Made by a program: the position numbers and the translations under genes. A stretch of 26,183 bases of DNA from Bacillota bacterium (GTDB lineage Bacteria; Bacillota; Clostridia; Acetivibrionales; DSM-1351). The notes beneath the pieces were generated by a model, which made no database searches, was not told the DNA's origin, and saw only the letters and a list, made by a program, of their open reading frames with translations. This document shows, piece after piece, positions 18,842 to 26,183 of this stretch (within the stretch, counting starts at the first letter, position 1; each line of letters opens with the position of its first letter). The stretch spans positions 1 to 26,183 of the forward strand of contig JAEZRV010000078.1 of the NCBI GenBank assembly GCA_023444055.1. Direction: 5' to 3'.

Positions 18842-20110
18842 ATGAAAAAGTATATAAGTATAATACTTGCGGTGATTATTATAATTTCTGCAGTTCCTTC
18901 ACCAGCATCAGCAGTAGCGACAGTCAAGTTAGGTGATGTAGATTGTGATAATGAAGTAACTTCTTTGGATTTAGCACTTGTTAAGAGTCACTTGCTGGGG
19001 ATAAAAGCCCTTTCAGGAAATCCACTTATAGCAGCAGATGTAAATGCAAGCCAAAGTGTGGATGCTCTTGACCTAGCCGAATTAAAGCAATATTTGCTAA
19101 ATATGATTACAAAGTTTTCGGGTGAAGTACAACAAAGTAGCGGAGTTGGAATAACATGGATGGATGGAAATAAGTTGTACCCTGTTGGAGTAAATTATGC
19201 ATGGTATAACTGGTCTTATGAGTTTTCTGACAACAATTGGACTTCAAACTTTGCAAGAATAAAAAGCGACATGGATACAATGGCAACTAAAGGGATCCAT
19301 TCGCTTAGATGGTGGATATTCCCCGATCTAGCTTACGGTCCACTTTGGTCTGGTTCTGGTGAAGGCAGTCTTTGCACAGGACTTCCAAGCAAATGGGTAG
19401 ATCATATGAAGGAAACCTGTGACTATGCACTTTCAAAGGATATCAAAATTTACTGGACTATTACAAGCTTTGATTGTGCAAGAGCAGATGATTCTGTAGA
19501 TCATGATGATGTTATTGACAATGATACTGTTAGAAAAAGCTTCCTTGACAATGCTATGAAGCCTATTCTTGAAGCATTAGGCAATCACGAGGGAGTAATG
19601 GGATGGGATATTATTAATGAGCCTGAATGGATAGTAAACGGTGAAGATAATGGCGCACCAAACGGAAAAGGCGAAAGCTTCCCACTTGCTGATATGAGAG
19701 ATTATATAAAGACAACGTGTGAATATATACACCAGTATGCTAAACAGCCAGTTAGTTTCGGAAGTGCAAATATGAAATGGCTTGGAGCACAGTTTGATCT
19801 TTGGGATGGGCTAGGTCTGGATTTCTACGATTTCCATTGGTATGACTGGGCAACACCATATTTCAATCCAGTAACTACCCCTGCTTCTAGTCTGAAACTT
19901 GATAAACCAGTAATTATTGGTGAAATGATGCCTAATACTGTAGGCTCATCACTAAAAAAGAGTCACAAAGAGGTATTGGACGCTATATACAAAAATGGTT
20001 ATGCAGGTTATATGCTCTGGTCTTGGAATGATGGTGCTTATGACTGCAAGCCATATATCGGAAATGATTTTATCAGTTTCCAAAGTGAACATAGTGATGT
20101 TGTAAGGTAA
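18842..20110 (+). CDS. man5K: Beta-mannanase, GH5 with N-terminal dockerin
   Basis: The start is placed at ATG 18842 after GTGAGGAG (about 18827-18834); the in-frame ATG at 18788 would put a charged stretch before the signal peptide and has no ribosome site. The product is 422 residues. The signal peptide is about 1-24 (ends PASA). A dockerin comes first (about 30-90), a hallmark of Man5K in C. cellulolyticum; its loops DVDCDNEVTSLD and DVNASQSVDALD are degenerate (Asn for Gly, Ser and Gln at positions 5-6 of the second). The GH5 catalytic domain is about 100-420: WDIINEPEW holds the acid/base E260, VIIGEMMP the nucleophile E361. It acts outside the cell on beta-mannan. It is very probably translated from the same mRNA as cel9J. 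A hairpin follows the stop. Confidence 0.93.
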   Translation: MKKYISIILAVIIIISAVPSPASAVATVKLGDVDCDNEVTSLDLALVKSHLLGIKALSGNPLIAADVNASQSVDALDLAELKQYLLNMITKFSGEVQQSSGVGITWMDGNKLYPVGVNYAWYNWSYEFSDNNWTSNFARIKSDMDTMATKGIHSLRWWIFPDLAYGPLWSGSGEGSLCTGLPSKWVDHMKETCDYALSKDIKIYWTITSFDCARADDSVDHDDVIDNDTVRKSFLDNAMKPILEALGNHEGVMGWDIINEPEWIVNGEDNGAPNGKGESFPLADMRDYIKTTCEYIHQYAKQPVSFGSANMKWLGAQFDLWDGLGLDFYDFHWYDWATPYFNPVTTPASSLKLDKPVIIGEMMPNTVGSSLKKSHKEVLDAIYKNGYAGYMLWSWNDGAYDCKPYIGNDFISFQSEHSDVVR

Positions 20111-20138
20111 CACTTAATAAATCATATTACAAAAGACT

Positions 20139-20193
20139 AGCGATTTCTAAGATTCGATAAGGTTTATATTTCTTGTTAATCTTAGAAATTGCT
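20139..20193 (+). promoter_or_regulatory. 16-bp hairpin downstream of man5K
   Basis: AGCGATTTCTAAGATT (20139-20154) pairs with AATCTTAGAAATTGCT (20178-20193), all Watson-Crick except one G-U, around a 23-nt loop; TGTTTGTT follows. It is placed 29 bp after the stop and could be a weak terminator or a processing stabiliser. The rest of the gap to cel9M holds a short GTTATAA/TTATAAC inverted repeat (20238-20258) and no gene. Confidence 0.65.
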
Positions 20194-20377
20194 GTTTGTT
20201 AGAATATAAAACTAATAAGCTATTTTGTAACACATAAGTTATAAAAAATAATTATAACGTGAAATGAGAGAAATAAAATAACTCAATTTTCCGCTATAAA
20301 GTCTCTAACTACAATTTAAAATGGTAAATTAAGTAATAAATAAATTTAAAAATAAAAAATTTTAAGGAGTGACAGAA

Positions 20378-21952
20378 ATGAAATATCTAGTTAAAAAGCT
20401 TGGGGTAGCATTACTATGCGGAGCTATTCTTACTACTTCACTTATGCCTACAGGGAGCATATTAGCTGCAAGCAGTGCTGATTATTCTGCTGCTTTAAAA
20501 GATTCAATTGTATTCTATGATGCAAATAAATGTGGTAAGGATGTTGCCAACAATAATTTCTTTGATTGGAGAGGTGCTTGTCATATTACTGATGGAGCCG
20601 ATGTAGGACTAGATTTGACAGGCGGTTATCATGATGCAGGAGACCATGTTAAGTTTGGTTTACCACAAGGCTATTCTGCAGCAGTTTTGGGGTGGTCACT
20701 GTATGAATTCAAGGACTCATTTGATGCTACTGGCAACACCGCAAAATTGTATGAACAGTTAAAATATTTTACTGATTATTTCCTAAAATCACATCCGGAT
20801 GCAAATACATTTTATTACCAGATAGGAGAAGGTAATGATGACCATACTTATTGGGGAGCTCCTGAAGTGCAGCAAAATAAAAGGCCTGCAATGTATAAAG
20901 CTGATGCAAGTCATCCTGCATCAGATATCCTCGGAGAAACCTCAGCAGCTTTATCATTAATGTATCTTAACTATAAGAGTATAGATGCTAATTATGCAAA
21001 TTCTTGTTTGAAGGCAGCAAAAGAGTTGTATGCGTTAGGTGTAGCAAATCAAGGTGTAGGACAAGGACAATCCTTCTACATGGCTACAAGTTTTGGAGAT
21101 GATTTATCATGGGCAGCTACATGGCTTTATACTGCTACAAAGGATGAGGCATATATAGCAGATGCTGAAAAATTCATTGTTTTAGGTAATACAATGAATG
21201 AAGATAAGTTAAAGGATAAATGGACAATGTGCTGGGATGACATGTATGTGCCTGCAGCACTAAGACTTGCTCAAATAACAGGTAAGCAGATATATAAGGA
21301 TGCAGTAAGTTTTAATTTTAACTATTGGAAAAATGAATTAGCAACAACACCAGCCGGATTAAAGTATCTTGCAAGCTGGGGAGTTTTAAGATATGCAGCT
21401 GCAGAGTCTATGCTTATATTAATATATTCAAAAGACAATAAAGATACAGAAATGATGAATATGGCTAAAAAGCAGATTGATTATATTTTAGGAGAAAATC
21501 CAGCAAACATGTCTTATATCATAGGTTTCGGAAATAAATGGTGTATACATCCTCATCATAGAGCTGCAAACGGATATACATATGCAAATGGTGACAATGC
21601 TAAACCTGCTCAACATTTACTGACAGGTGCATTAGTTGGTGGACCAGATCAAAATGATAAGTTCTTAGACGATGGAAATCAATATCAATACACAGAAGTA
21701 GCTCTTGACTATAATGCTGGTCTTGTTGGAGCACTTGCTGGTGCATGTAAGATGTTCGGATCAACAATTCCAGAAGTAAAAATAGGGGATTGTAATGGTG
21801 ACGGCAGTGTCGATTCAATTGATTTAGCAACTATGAAAAAATATCTATTAACACAGGATAGTACCAGTATAAAAATTAAGAACGCAGACATGAACAGTGA
21901 CGGTAATATTGATGCAATTGATTTTGCGCTTCTAAAAAAAGCATTATTATAA
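20378..21952 (+). CDS. cel9M: Endoglucanase, GH9 with dockerin and no CBM
   Basis: The start is placed at ATG 20378, eight bases after AAGGAG; the in-frame GTG at 20369 overlaps that site. The product is 524 residues. The signal peptide is about 1-32 (ends SILAAS). The GH9 domain (about 34-460) has GGYHDAGDHVKF with D86 and D89, IHPHHRAANGY, and YTEVALDYNAG with general acid E440 (Thr before it where Asn is common). The dockerin (about 468-524) has loops DCNGDGSVDSID and DMNSDGNIDAID. The lack of a CBM3c or Ig module is the defining architecture of Cel9M, an endoglucanase acting on amorphous cellulose. It is the last gene that follows the C. cellulolyticum order; beyond it the cluster differs. 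Confidence 0.95.
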   Translation: MKYLVKKLGVALLCGAILTTSLMPTGSILAASSADYSAALKDSIVFYDANKCGKDVANNNFFDWRGACHITDGADVGLDLTGGYHDAGDHVKFGLPQGYSAAVLGWSLYEFKDSFDATGNTAKLYEQLKYFTDYFLKSHPDANTFYYQIGEGNDDHTYWGAPEVQQNKRPAMYKADASHPASDILGETSAALSLMYLNYKSIDANYANSCLKAAKELYALGVANQGVGQGQSFYMATSFGDDLSWAATWLYTATKDEAYIADAEKFIVLGNTMNEDKLKDKWTMCWDDMYVPAALRLAQITGKQIYKDAVSFNFNYWKNELATTPAGLKYLASWGVLRYAAAESMLILIYSKDNKDTEMMNMAKKQIDYILGENPANMSYIIGFGNKWCIHPHHRAANGYTYANGDNAKPAQHLLTGALVGGPDQNDKFLDDGNQYQYTEVALDYNAGLVGALAGACKMFGSTIPEVKIGDCNGDGSVDSIDLATMKKYLLTQDSTSIKIKNADMNSDGNIDAIDFALLKKALL

Positions 21953-21968
21953 CGAGGCAAGAAAATGT

Positions 21969-22084
21969 CCCCCACTTCTATAAGTGGCGGGTACTGCTTT
22001 GGTTTTTAGGCGGTGAGAATATCTCCCGCCCCGCTTACACGCCGCTGATGTAATGAAATTTTTCTACAATCGAAAAATTTCATT
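21969..22084. mobile_element. Possible end of an IS200/IS605-type element (three hairpins)
   Basis: Three stems follow one another: CCACTT-CTAT-AAGTGG (21972-21987, extended by CC/GG), GGCGG-T-GAGA-ATA-TCTC-CCGCC (22009-22030), and AATGAAATTTTTC / GAAAAATTTCATT (22052-22064 / 22072-22084). The first two are GC-rich unlike their surroundings, and short subterminal hairpins of this kind are typical of IS200/IS605 ends downstream of tnpB-like genes. No transposase gene is present. Alternatively these are the cel9M terminator plus unrelated stems. The element call is inference. Confidence 0.35.
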
Positions 22085-22217
22085 TTGAATCTAGGCGTTA
22101 TAATAAAGAAACTAGCATTATTGCAATAAATCAGCTTGAAATGGACTTTTACTATATGGAGGGGTTTAGTACTTTCCAGCTTTTTTATATAAATAATTGT
22201 AGATTGGGGGTGAAAAA

Positions 22218-22481
22218 ATGAACAAGAGAAATAGGATGTATTTAGCCTTTGCTCTTATTCTACAGCTGCTATGTGTATCAATCACTATACAAGAGAACCA
22301 AGTAAGGATAATCCAACTATTTTCTCTTGGGAGCTTATGAATGAGCCTAGATGCCTAGCTGTTAGTTCAGAAGAGAACATTAACGGAACTACGCTAAGGG
22401 CTTGGGTTGGAGTGTTTTGATGAGAATGAAGATGGGCAAATTAATGCGCTGATTTGGCCAGAACGTAAAAATACCTTTTAG
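22218..22481 (+). pseudogene. Remnant of a secreted GH5 mannanase with dockerin
   Basis: ATG 22218 opens a 42-codon frame coding MNKRNRMYLAFALILQLLC, a signal-peptide-like start preceded by GGGGGTG. A shifted frame from about 22277 reads DNPTIFSWELMNEPRC (22307-22354), the acid/base motif region of GH5_7-like beta-mannanases, then GTTLRAWVGVF to a stop at 22418, also a match to that family (TLQAW follows the motif in relatives). A third frame from 22419 reads DENEDGQINALI (22419-22454), a good first dockerin loop (D, N, D, G, I, N positions), ending at a stop at 22479. Signal, catalytic and dockerin scraps appear in the right order, but nearly all of the catalytic domain is deleted and at least two frame changes are present. 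It cannot make an enzyme. The mannanase match is from memory of the motif. Confidence 0.75.
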
Positions 22482-22545
22482 AACCGTAATACAAAAGTTT
22501 TGAGCAACAAAAAAAATTATAGAATTGAAAGGTGAGGTGTTTTTC

Positions 22546-23961
22546 TTGAAATTAAAGAAAATATGTTCAGGTTTATTGGCAGCAGCACTTACAGTATCAG
22601 TTTTATTACCAGCTGGTAATCAAGCTCAGGCAGCAGCAATTGATACAGGTACTTACAGAAATTTATTCGTTGAGACTGGAAAGACTCAGGCTCAGGTGGA
22701 TGCAAAGCTCCAGGCAACATGGGATAAACTTTTTTATGGAAATGATAGCACAGAGAGATTATATTATCCGGTAGGATCTGATATGGCTTACATCAAGGAC
22801 GTTGCTAACGGAGATGTAAGAAGTGAAGGTCAGTCATATGGTATGATGATTTGTTTGCAGATGGATAAGCAAAAGGAATTTGATAATTTGTGGAGATGGG
22901 CAAAGAAATATATGCAACATCAAAGCGGTGCACTAAAAGGATTTTTTGCTTGGCAATGTAATTTCAGCGGAGGAATTATGGATTCTACTCCTGCATCTGA
23001 CGGTGACGAGTATTTTGCTATGTCATTATTATTTGCTGCTAACCGTTGGGGAAATAATTCAACTGGAATTGACTACAAAAAAGAAGCACAAATTGTATTA
23101 GATGCTATGTTACATCAGTCTGACGATGGACAAGGCTATAACATGTTTAATAAAAATTCTAATCAAGTTGTATTCTGTCCAACACAAGGTAATTATGACT
23201 TTACAGACCCATCCTATCATCTCCCTGCATTCTATGAATTATATTCATTATGGGATGATTCAGACAATGCACTTTGGAAACAGATTGCATCAACTAGTAG
23301 AGATTTCTTCAAAAAGACAGTACATTCAAGTACTGGTTTAGGACCTGACTATGCTGAATTCAGTGGTGCTCCTAAAGAAGTATCATGGAGTAGCGGACAT
23401 GGAGATTTCCGTTACGATGCATGGCGTATTGCTTCAAATATAGCTGTAGATTATGCATGGTTTGGAAAAGATACATGGGCAACTACTTTTGCTGATAGAA
23501 TCCAAAACTTCTTCTATGGTCAAGGTATAAAATCATATGCAAGTAATTATACATTATCAGGTTCAAAATTAAATGGTGACCATTCACCAGGATTAGTTGC
23601 TATGAATGCAGTGGCGTCATTGGCTACTAATACAGATAAGTCAAAAGAATTTGTAAATGAATTCTGGAATACTGGAATACCAAGTGGTCAATACCGTTAT
23701 TATGATGGAATGCTCTACTTCCTTGGATTGCTTCACGTTAGTGGAAACTTCAAGATGTGGGGAGTTCAAACACAGATACCAGTAAACCTTGGTGATGCAA
23801 ATGATGATAAAAGCATAGACGCATTAGACTATGCAACAATTAAAATGTACCTATTAAACCCAAATACAACTATAAACCTAAAGAATGCAGATATTAATCA
23901 GGATGGCACAGTTGATGCACTAGATTTAGCTACAATTAGGAAATTACTTTTGAATAACTAA
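22546..23961 (+). CDS. Secreted GH8 Rex-type exo-oligoxylanase with dockerin
   Basis: The start is placed at TTG 22546, since GGTGAGG (22531-22537) lies just upstream; the TTG at 22525 precedes that site. The product is 471 residues. The signal peptide is about 1-30 (ends AQAAA). The GH8 domain (about 33-400) resembles reducing-end xylose-releasing exo-oligoxylanases (EC 3.2.1.156), such as the Bacillus halodurans enzyme, much more than cellulases: TYRNLF, DVRSEGQSYGMM with general acid E94, SDGDEYFAMSLLFA, DFTDPSYHLPAFYELYSLW, YDAWRIASNIAVD with the probable base D291, and DHSPGL with H346 at the place of the His that shapes the Rex pocket. The dockerin (about 411-471) has loops DANDDKSIDALD and DINQDGTVDALD. 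It would trim xylo-oligosaccharides on the cellulosome. A GH8 endo-xylanase is the main alternative. Confidence 0.88.
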   Translation: MKLKKICSGLLAAALTVSVLLPAGNQAQAAAIDTGTYRNLFVETGKTQAQVDAKLQATWDKLFYGNDSTERLYYPVGSDMAYIKDVANGDVRSEGQSYGMMICLQMDKQKEFDNLWRWAKKYMQHQSGALKGFFAWQCNFSGGIMDSTPASDGDEYFAMSLLFAANRWGNNSTGIDYKKEAQIVLDAMLHQSDDGQGYNMFNKNSNQVVFCPTQGNYDFTDPSYHLPAFYELYSLWDDSDNALWKQIASTSRDFFKKTVHSSTGLGPDYAEFSGAPKEVSWSSGHGDFRYDAWRIASNIAVDYAWFGKDTWATTFADRIQNFFYGQGIKSYASNYTLSGSKLNGDHSPGLVAMNAVASLATNTDKSKEFVNEFWNTGIPSGQYRYYDGMLYFLGLLHVSGNFKMWGVQTQIPVNLGDANDDKSIDALDYATIKMYLLNPNTTINLKNADINQDGTVDALDLATIRKLLLNN

Positions 23962-23995
23962 ATTAGCATTATTGAAAAAAACCAAAGTTTTTTAA

Positions 23996-24020
23996 TGCCT
24001 AAGAAATATTTCTATAGGCA
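23996..24020 (+). promoter_or_regulatory. Short hairpin after the GH8 gene
   Basis: TGCCTA (23996-24001) pairs with TAGGCA (24015-24020), and AGAAA/TTTCT continues the stem inside past one bulged A. It is the first of three stems in the gap before the pectate lyase gene. Confidence 0.5.
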
Positions 24021-24030
24021 AATAATTTAA

Positions 24031-24070
24031 AATCAACTTCCCTAGTTAGTGATAGCTAGGGAAGTTGATT
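24031..24070 (+). terminator. Strong hairpin, candidate terminator after the GH8 gene
   Basis: AATCAACTTCCCTAG (24031-24045) pairs exactly with CTAGGGAAGTTGATT (24056-24070); three more pairs close it on a GTGA loop of the GNRA type. AATACTTTCT follows, so the U-tract is poor. It either ends the transcript before the pectate lyase gene or protects the 3' end of the GH8 mRNA. Confidence 0.6.
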
Positions 24071-24079
24071 AATACTTTC

Positions 24080-24131
24080 TAAAAACTCGAAAATACACTG
24101 AGTATACACAAGGTTTGTTTTCGAGTTTTTA
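24080..24131 (+). promoter_or_regulatory. Inverted repeat upstream of the pectate lyase gene
   Basis: TAAAAACTCGAAAA (24080-24093) and TTTTCGAGTTTTTA (24118-24131) are perfect complements separated by 24 bases. It may be a second, long-looped terminator ending in TTTTT, or an operator for the next gene. I cannot choose between them from sequence. Confidence 0.5.
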
Positions 24132-24193
24132 AATAATTAGAGTTTTCAAGCCATGTAGCTAAAGGTAATTAATAAAAATAGGAGGGGAATGTG

Positions 24194-26183
24194 ATGTTCA
24201 GAAGATTTAAAGTTTTTATTTTAGCCACCTTGGTGCTAGCCCAATCAGTAGCTGGTTTTGGAGATGTTACTACTGCTAAAGCTACAAGTAATGAAATGTT
24301 TGGACTAGTTGGATTTGCAACACTAAATGGTGGAACAACAGGAGGCACAGGTGGTACAGAGACAACAGTTAGTAGTGTAACAGAATTAAGCAATCTCTTA
24401 AACCAAAGAAAGAAGGATGGCACTACTACTCCGCTGATTATAAAAATTAATGGTAAGCTTTCTGGAACTGGTGCAGTAGGAGTAAAAGAAGTTAAGAATG
24501 TTTCAATTATTGGTGTGGGAAGCGGTGGGGAACTTGATGGGGTCGGACTTAATATTGTGAAGTCTAACAATATAATTGTCCAGAACCTAAAAATTCACAA
24601 TACATTAGCACCAACAGACTGTATAGGAATTGAGAATAGCAAAAATGTATGGATTGACCACTGTGAGCTTTATAATATGATTGGTGATTGCAACGGTGAC
24701 GGTGTAGTGGATACAAAAGGCGATATTTCAGGAGGAGATGTAGACTGGTACGATGGCTTACTTGATTGCAAGAGTGATAGTGCATATATTACAGTATCCT
24801 GGAATTACCTGCATGACTCTTTCAAATGTAGTTTGGTAGGATCTTCCGACAGTGACAACTACGACAGAAAAATGACATATCACCATAACATAATTAAAAA
24901 TATTAAAGAACGTGCTCCTAGTTATAGATTTGGTACAGGACATATGTTTAATAACTACTATGGTGATGTATTAAATAGTGCAATAAATTCTAGAATGGGA
25001 GCTCAGCTACTTGTTGAGGGCAACTACTTTGAGAGGGTTGGTTCAGGTAGTGTAAATGAAGAGTCTGGGCTTGCAGCTGGGCCTATTGGTGCATATAACA
25101 GCGATGTAAACGGTTTATGGAATGTAAAGAATAATGTGTTTGATAATTGTAAGGGTAATCAGCCGACAACTTCAACCTGTAGCTTTACTCCATCATATTC
25201 CTACTCAAATGTTTTATCAAGCGTAAATGATGTTAAATCAATAGTTTCCAGATATGCAGGTATAGGGAGGCTTGATGGTTCCAATAGCAGTGTTATTGAT
25301 CTTGGTGCCAGCAATATTGGCGGAGAAGACCCAGGAGAAAACCCGGGTAGCGAAATAGTATATGGAGATACAAACAGTGACGGGAATATCGATGCAATAG
25401 ACTATGCTAATTATAAGAAGTATCTGTTAGGCCAGATAAGCAACATAGATATAAATATTTACGATTTGGACGGTGACAAGGCAGTAACTGCTCTTGACTA
25501 TGCTCTTTTCAAAAAGTATTTGCTTGGACTGATAACTGTTTTTCCTGTTGCAGGTAATCCCACAGGTCCGGTGATAGATGATGATGACCCAACAACACCG
25601 GCAGACGGTGACATCACAATTGAACCAAACGGATCAATTAGTTTACAGCAAGCCATAGATAGCATTAAGCCCGGTAAGACAATTTATTTAAAGGGCGGTA
25701 CATATTCACTTTCAAAAACGGTATTAATTGCTGAGGGAAATAACGGTAGTGCCAGCAGTACAAAAAATATAGCTGCATTAGCTAATGAAAAGCCTGTGTT
25801 GGATTTTTCGGCTATGGCATTTGATTCATCAAACAGAGGAGTAGTTCTTGCAGGAAGCTATTGGAATATTAAAGGTATAAAGTTACAAAAAGCTGGTGAT
25901 AACGGAATGTTGCTGGCAGGTAATAACAATATTATTGATAGCTGTGAGTTCTATGCTAATAAGGATTCAGGTCTTCAGATATCAAGATTTAATACAGCAT
26001 ATAATTCAATTGACACCTGGCCAAGCAATAATACTGTAAAGAACTGTTATTCTCACAGTAACTATGACATTGATAATGGTGAAGATGCCGACGGATTTGC
26101 TGCTAAACTTACATGCGGCAGAGGTAATAAATTTATAGGCTGTATATCAAAATATAATGTTGATGATGGATGGGATTTGTATA
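24194..26183 (+). CDS. Two-domain pectate lyase, PL1-dockerin-PL9 (3' partial)
   Basis: The frame is open from ATG 24194, after AGGAGGGG (24180-24187), to the window end: 663 codons without a stop. A GTG at 24191 is a possible alternative start. The signal peptide is about 1-30 (ends TTAKA). The PL1 pectate lyase (about 40-370) has VWIDHCELYN, DWYDGLLDCK (calcium Asp cluster), VSWNYLHDS, and RAPSYRFGTGHMFNNYY with the catalytic-Arg pattern. It contains an insertion with DCNGDGVVD (D165-D173), an EF-hand-like loop. An internal dockerin follows (about 389-451; loops DTNSDGNIDAID and DLDGDKAVTALD), then an Asp/Pro-rich linker and a PL9 right-handed parallel beta-helix lyase (from about 474), with ADGFAAKLT containing the probable catalytic Lys638. 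Both enzymes cleave polygalacturonate by beta-elimination outside the cell. The C-terminus, perhaps with more modules, is beyond the window. Confidence 0.92.
   Translation, partial: MFRRFKVFILATLVLAQSVAGFGDVTTAKATSNEMFGLVGFATLNGGTTGGTGGTETTVSSVTELSNLLNQRKKDGTTTPLIIKINGKLSGTGAVGVKEVKNVSIIGVGSGGELDGVGLNIVKSNNIIVQNLKIHNTLAPTDCIGIENSKNVWIDHCELYNMIGDCNGDGVVDTKGDISGGDVDWYDGLLDCKSDSAYITVSWNYLHDSFKCSLVGSSDSDNYDRKMTYHHNIIKNIKERAPSYRFGTGHMFNNYYGDVLNSAINSRMGAQLLVEGNYFERVGSGSVNEESGLAAGPIGAYNSDVNGLWNVKNNVFDNCKGNQPTTSTCSFTPSYSYSNVLSSVNDVKSIVSRYAGIGRLDGSNSSVIDLGASNIGGEDPGENPGSEIVYGDTNSDGNIDAIDYANYKKYLLGQISNIDINIYDLDGDKAVTALDYALFKKYLLGLITVFPVAGNPTGPVIDDDDPTTPADGDITIEPNGSISLQQAIDSIKPGKTIYLKGGTYSLSKTVLIAEGNNGSASSTKNIAALANEKPVLDFSAMAFDSSNRGVVLAGSYWNIKGIKLQKAGDNGMLLAGNNNIIDSCEFYANKDSGLQISRFNTAYNSIDTWPSNNTVKNCYSHSNYDIDNGEDADGFAAKLTCGRGNKFIGCISKYNVDDGWDLY

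Larger units (their letters stand above)
21953..22545 (+). other. 593-bp region without an intact gene
   Basis: From the cel9M stop to the GH8 start there is no complete gene. It contains the three-hairpin stretch (21969-22084), about 130 bp of AT-rich sequence with nothing I recognise, and a broken secreted mannanase (22218-22481). AAAGGTGAGG at about 22528-22537 is the ribosome site of the next gene. Confidence 0.8.

Noticed and set aside
24686..24715. A second dockerin inside the PL1 domain
   Set aside because: Only one loop is present, without the following helix or second repeat, and PL1 motifs continue on both sides; treated as an insertion loop.

Overview
The window is most of a cip-cel type cellulosome gene cluster from a mesophilic cellulolytic clostridium of the Ruminiclostridium group (C. 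cellulolyticum / josui / papyrosolvens / cellobioparum relatives). This rests on the gene order (scaffoldin, GH48, GH8, GH9-CBM3c, CBM4-GH9, small cohesin protein, GH9, GH9, N-terminal-dockerin GH5, GH9), which is the cipC-cel48F-cel8C-cel9G-cel9E-orfX-cel9H-cel9J-man5K-cel9M order known from C. cellulolyticum. It also rests on type I dockerins with Ala/Ser plus Leu/Ile at the recognition positions and on the AT-rich base composition. The Cel48F protein differs clearly from the C. cellulolyticum one as I remember it, so I do not name the species.

Layout, all on the + strand. 1-3212: 3' part of the scaffoldin gene with six cohesins and two X2 modules. 3326-9263: Cel48F, Cel8C and Cel9G. 9647-12229: Cel9E. 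12621-13301: OrfX, a membrane-anchored cohesin. 13366-20110: Cel9H, Cel9J and Man5K. 20378-21952: Cel9M. 21953-22545: no intact gene; folded sequence resembling the end of an IS200/IS605-type element, then the wreck of a secreted GH5 mannanase with a dockerin scar. 22546-23961: a secreted, dockerin-bearing GH8 of the reducing-end xylose-releasing (Rex) type. 24194 to the window end: a two-enzyme pectate lyase (PL1, internal dockerin, PL9), cut by the window edge.

How it works together: the scaffoldin is the platform, and each enzyme carries a signal peptide and a dockerin that docks on a cohesin. Cel48F, Cel9E, Cel9G, Cel9H, Cel9J, Cel9M and Cel8C attack cellulose; Man5K, the GH8 Rex-like enzyme and the pectate lyase clear mannan, xylan and pectin. 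OrfX could hold dockerin enzymes at the cell surface. Most of the larger gaps hold a strong hairpin, mostly without a proper U-tract. This fits the established picture of a long primary transcript cut into pieces whose 3' hairpins set their stability.

Most unusual parts: the region downstream of cel9M, which differs from the rgl11Y-cel5N end known in C. cellulolyticum (dead mannanase, possible mobile-element end, Rex-like GH8, PL1-dockerin-PL9); the EF-hand-like loop inside the PL1 domain; Cel9H with altered family-9 signature residues and two extra Ig-like modules; and an unexplained pair of related hairpins upstream of orfX. I recognised no wholly new system.
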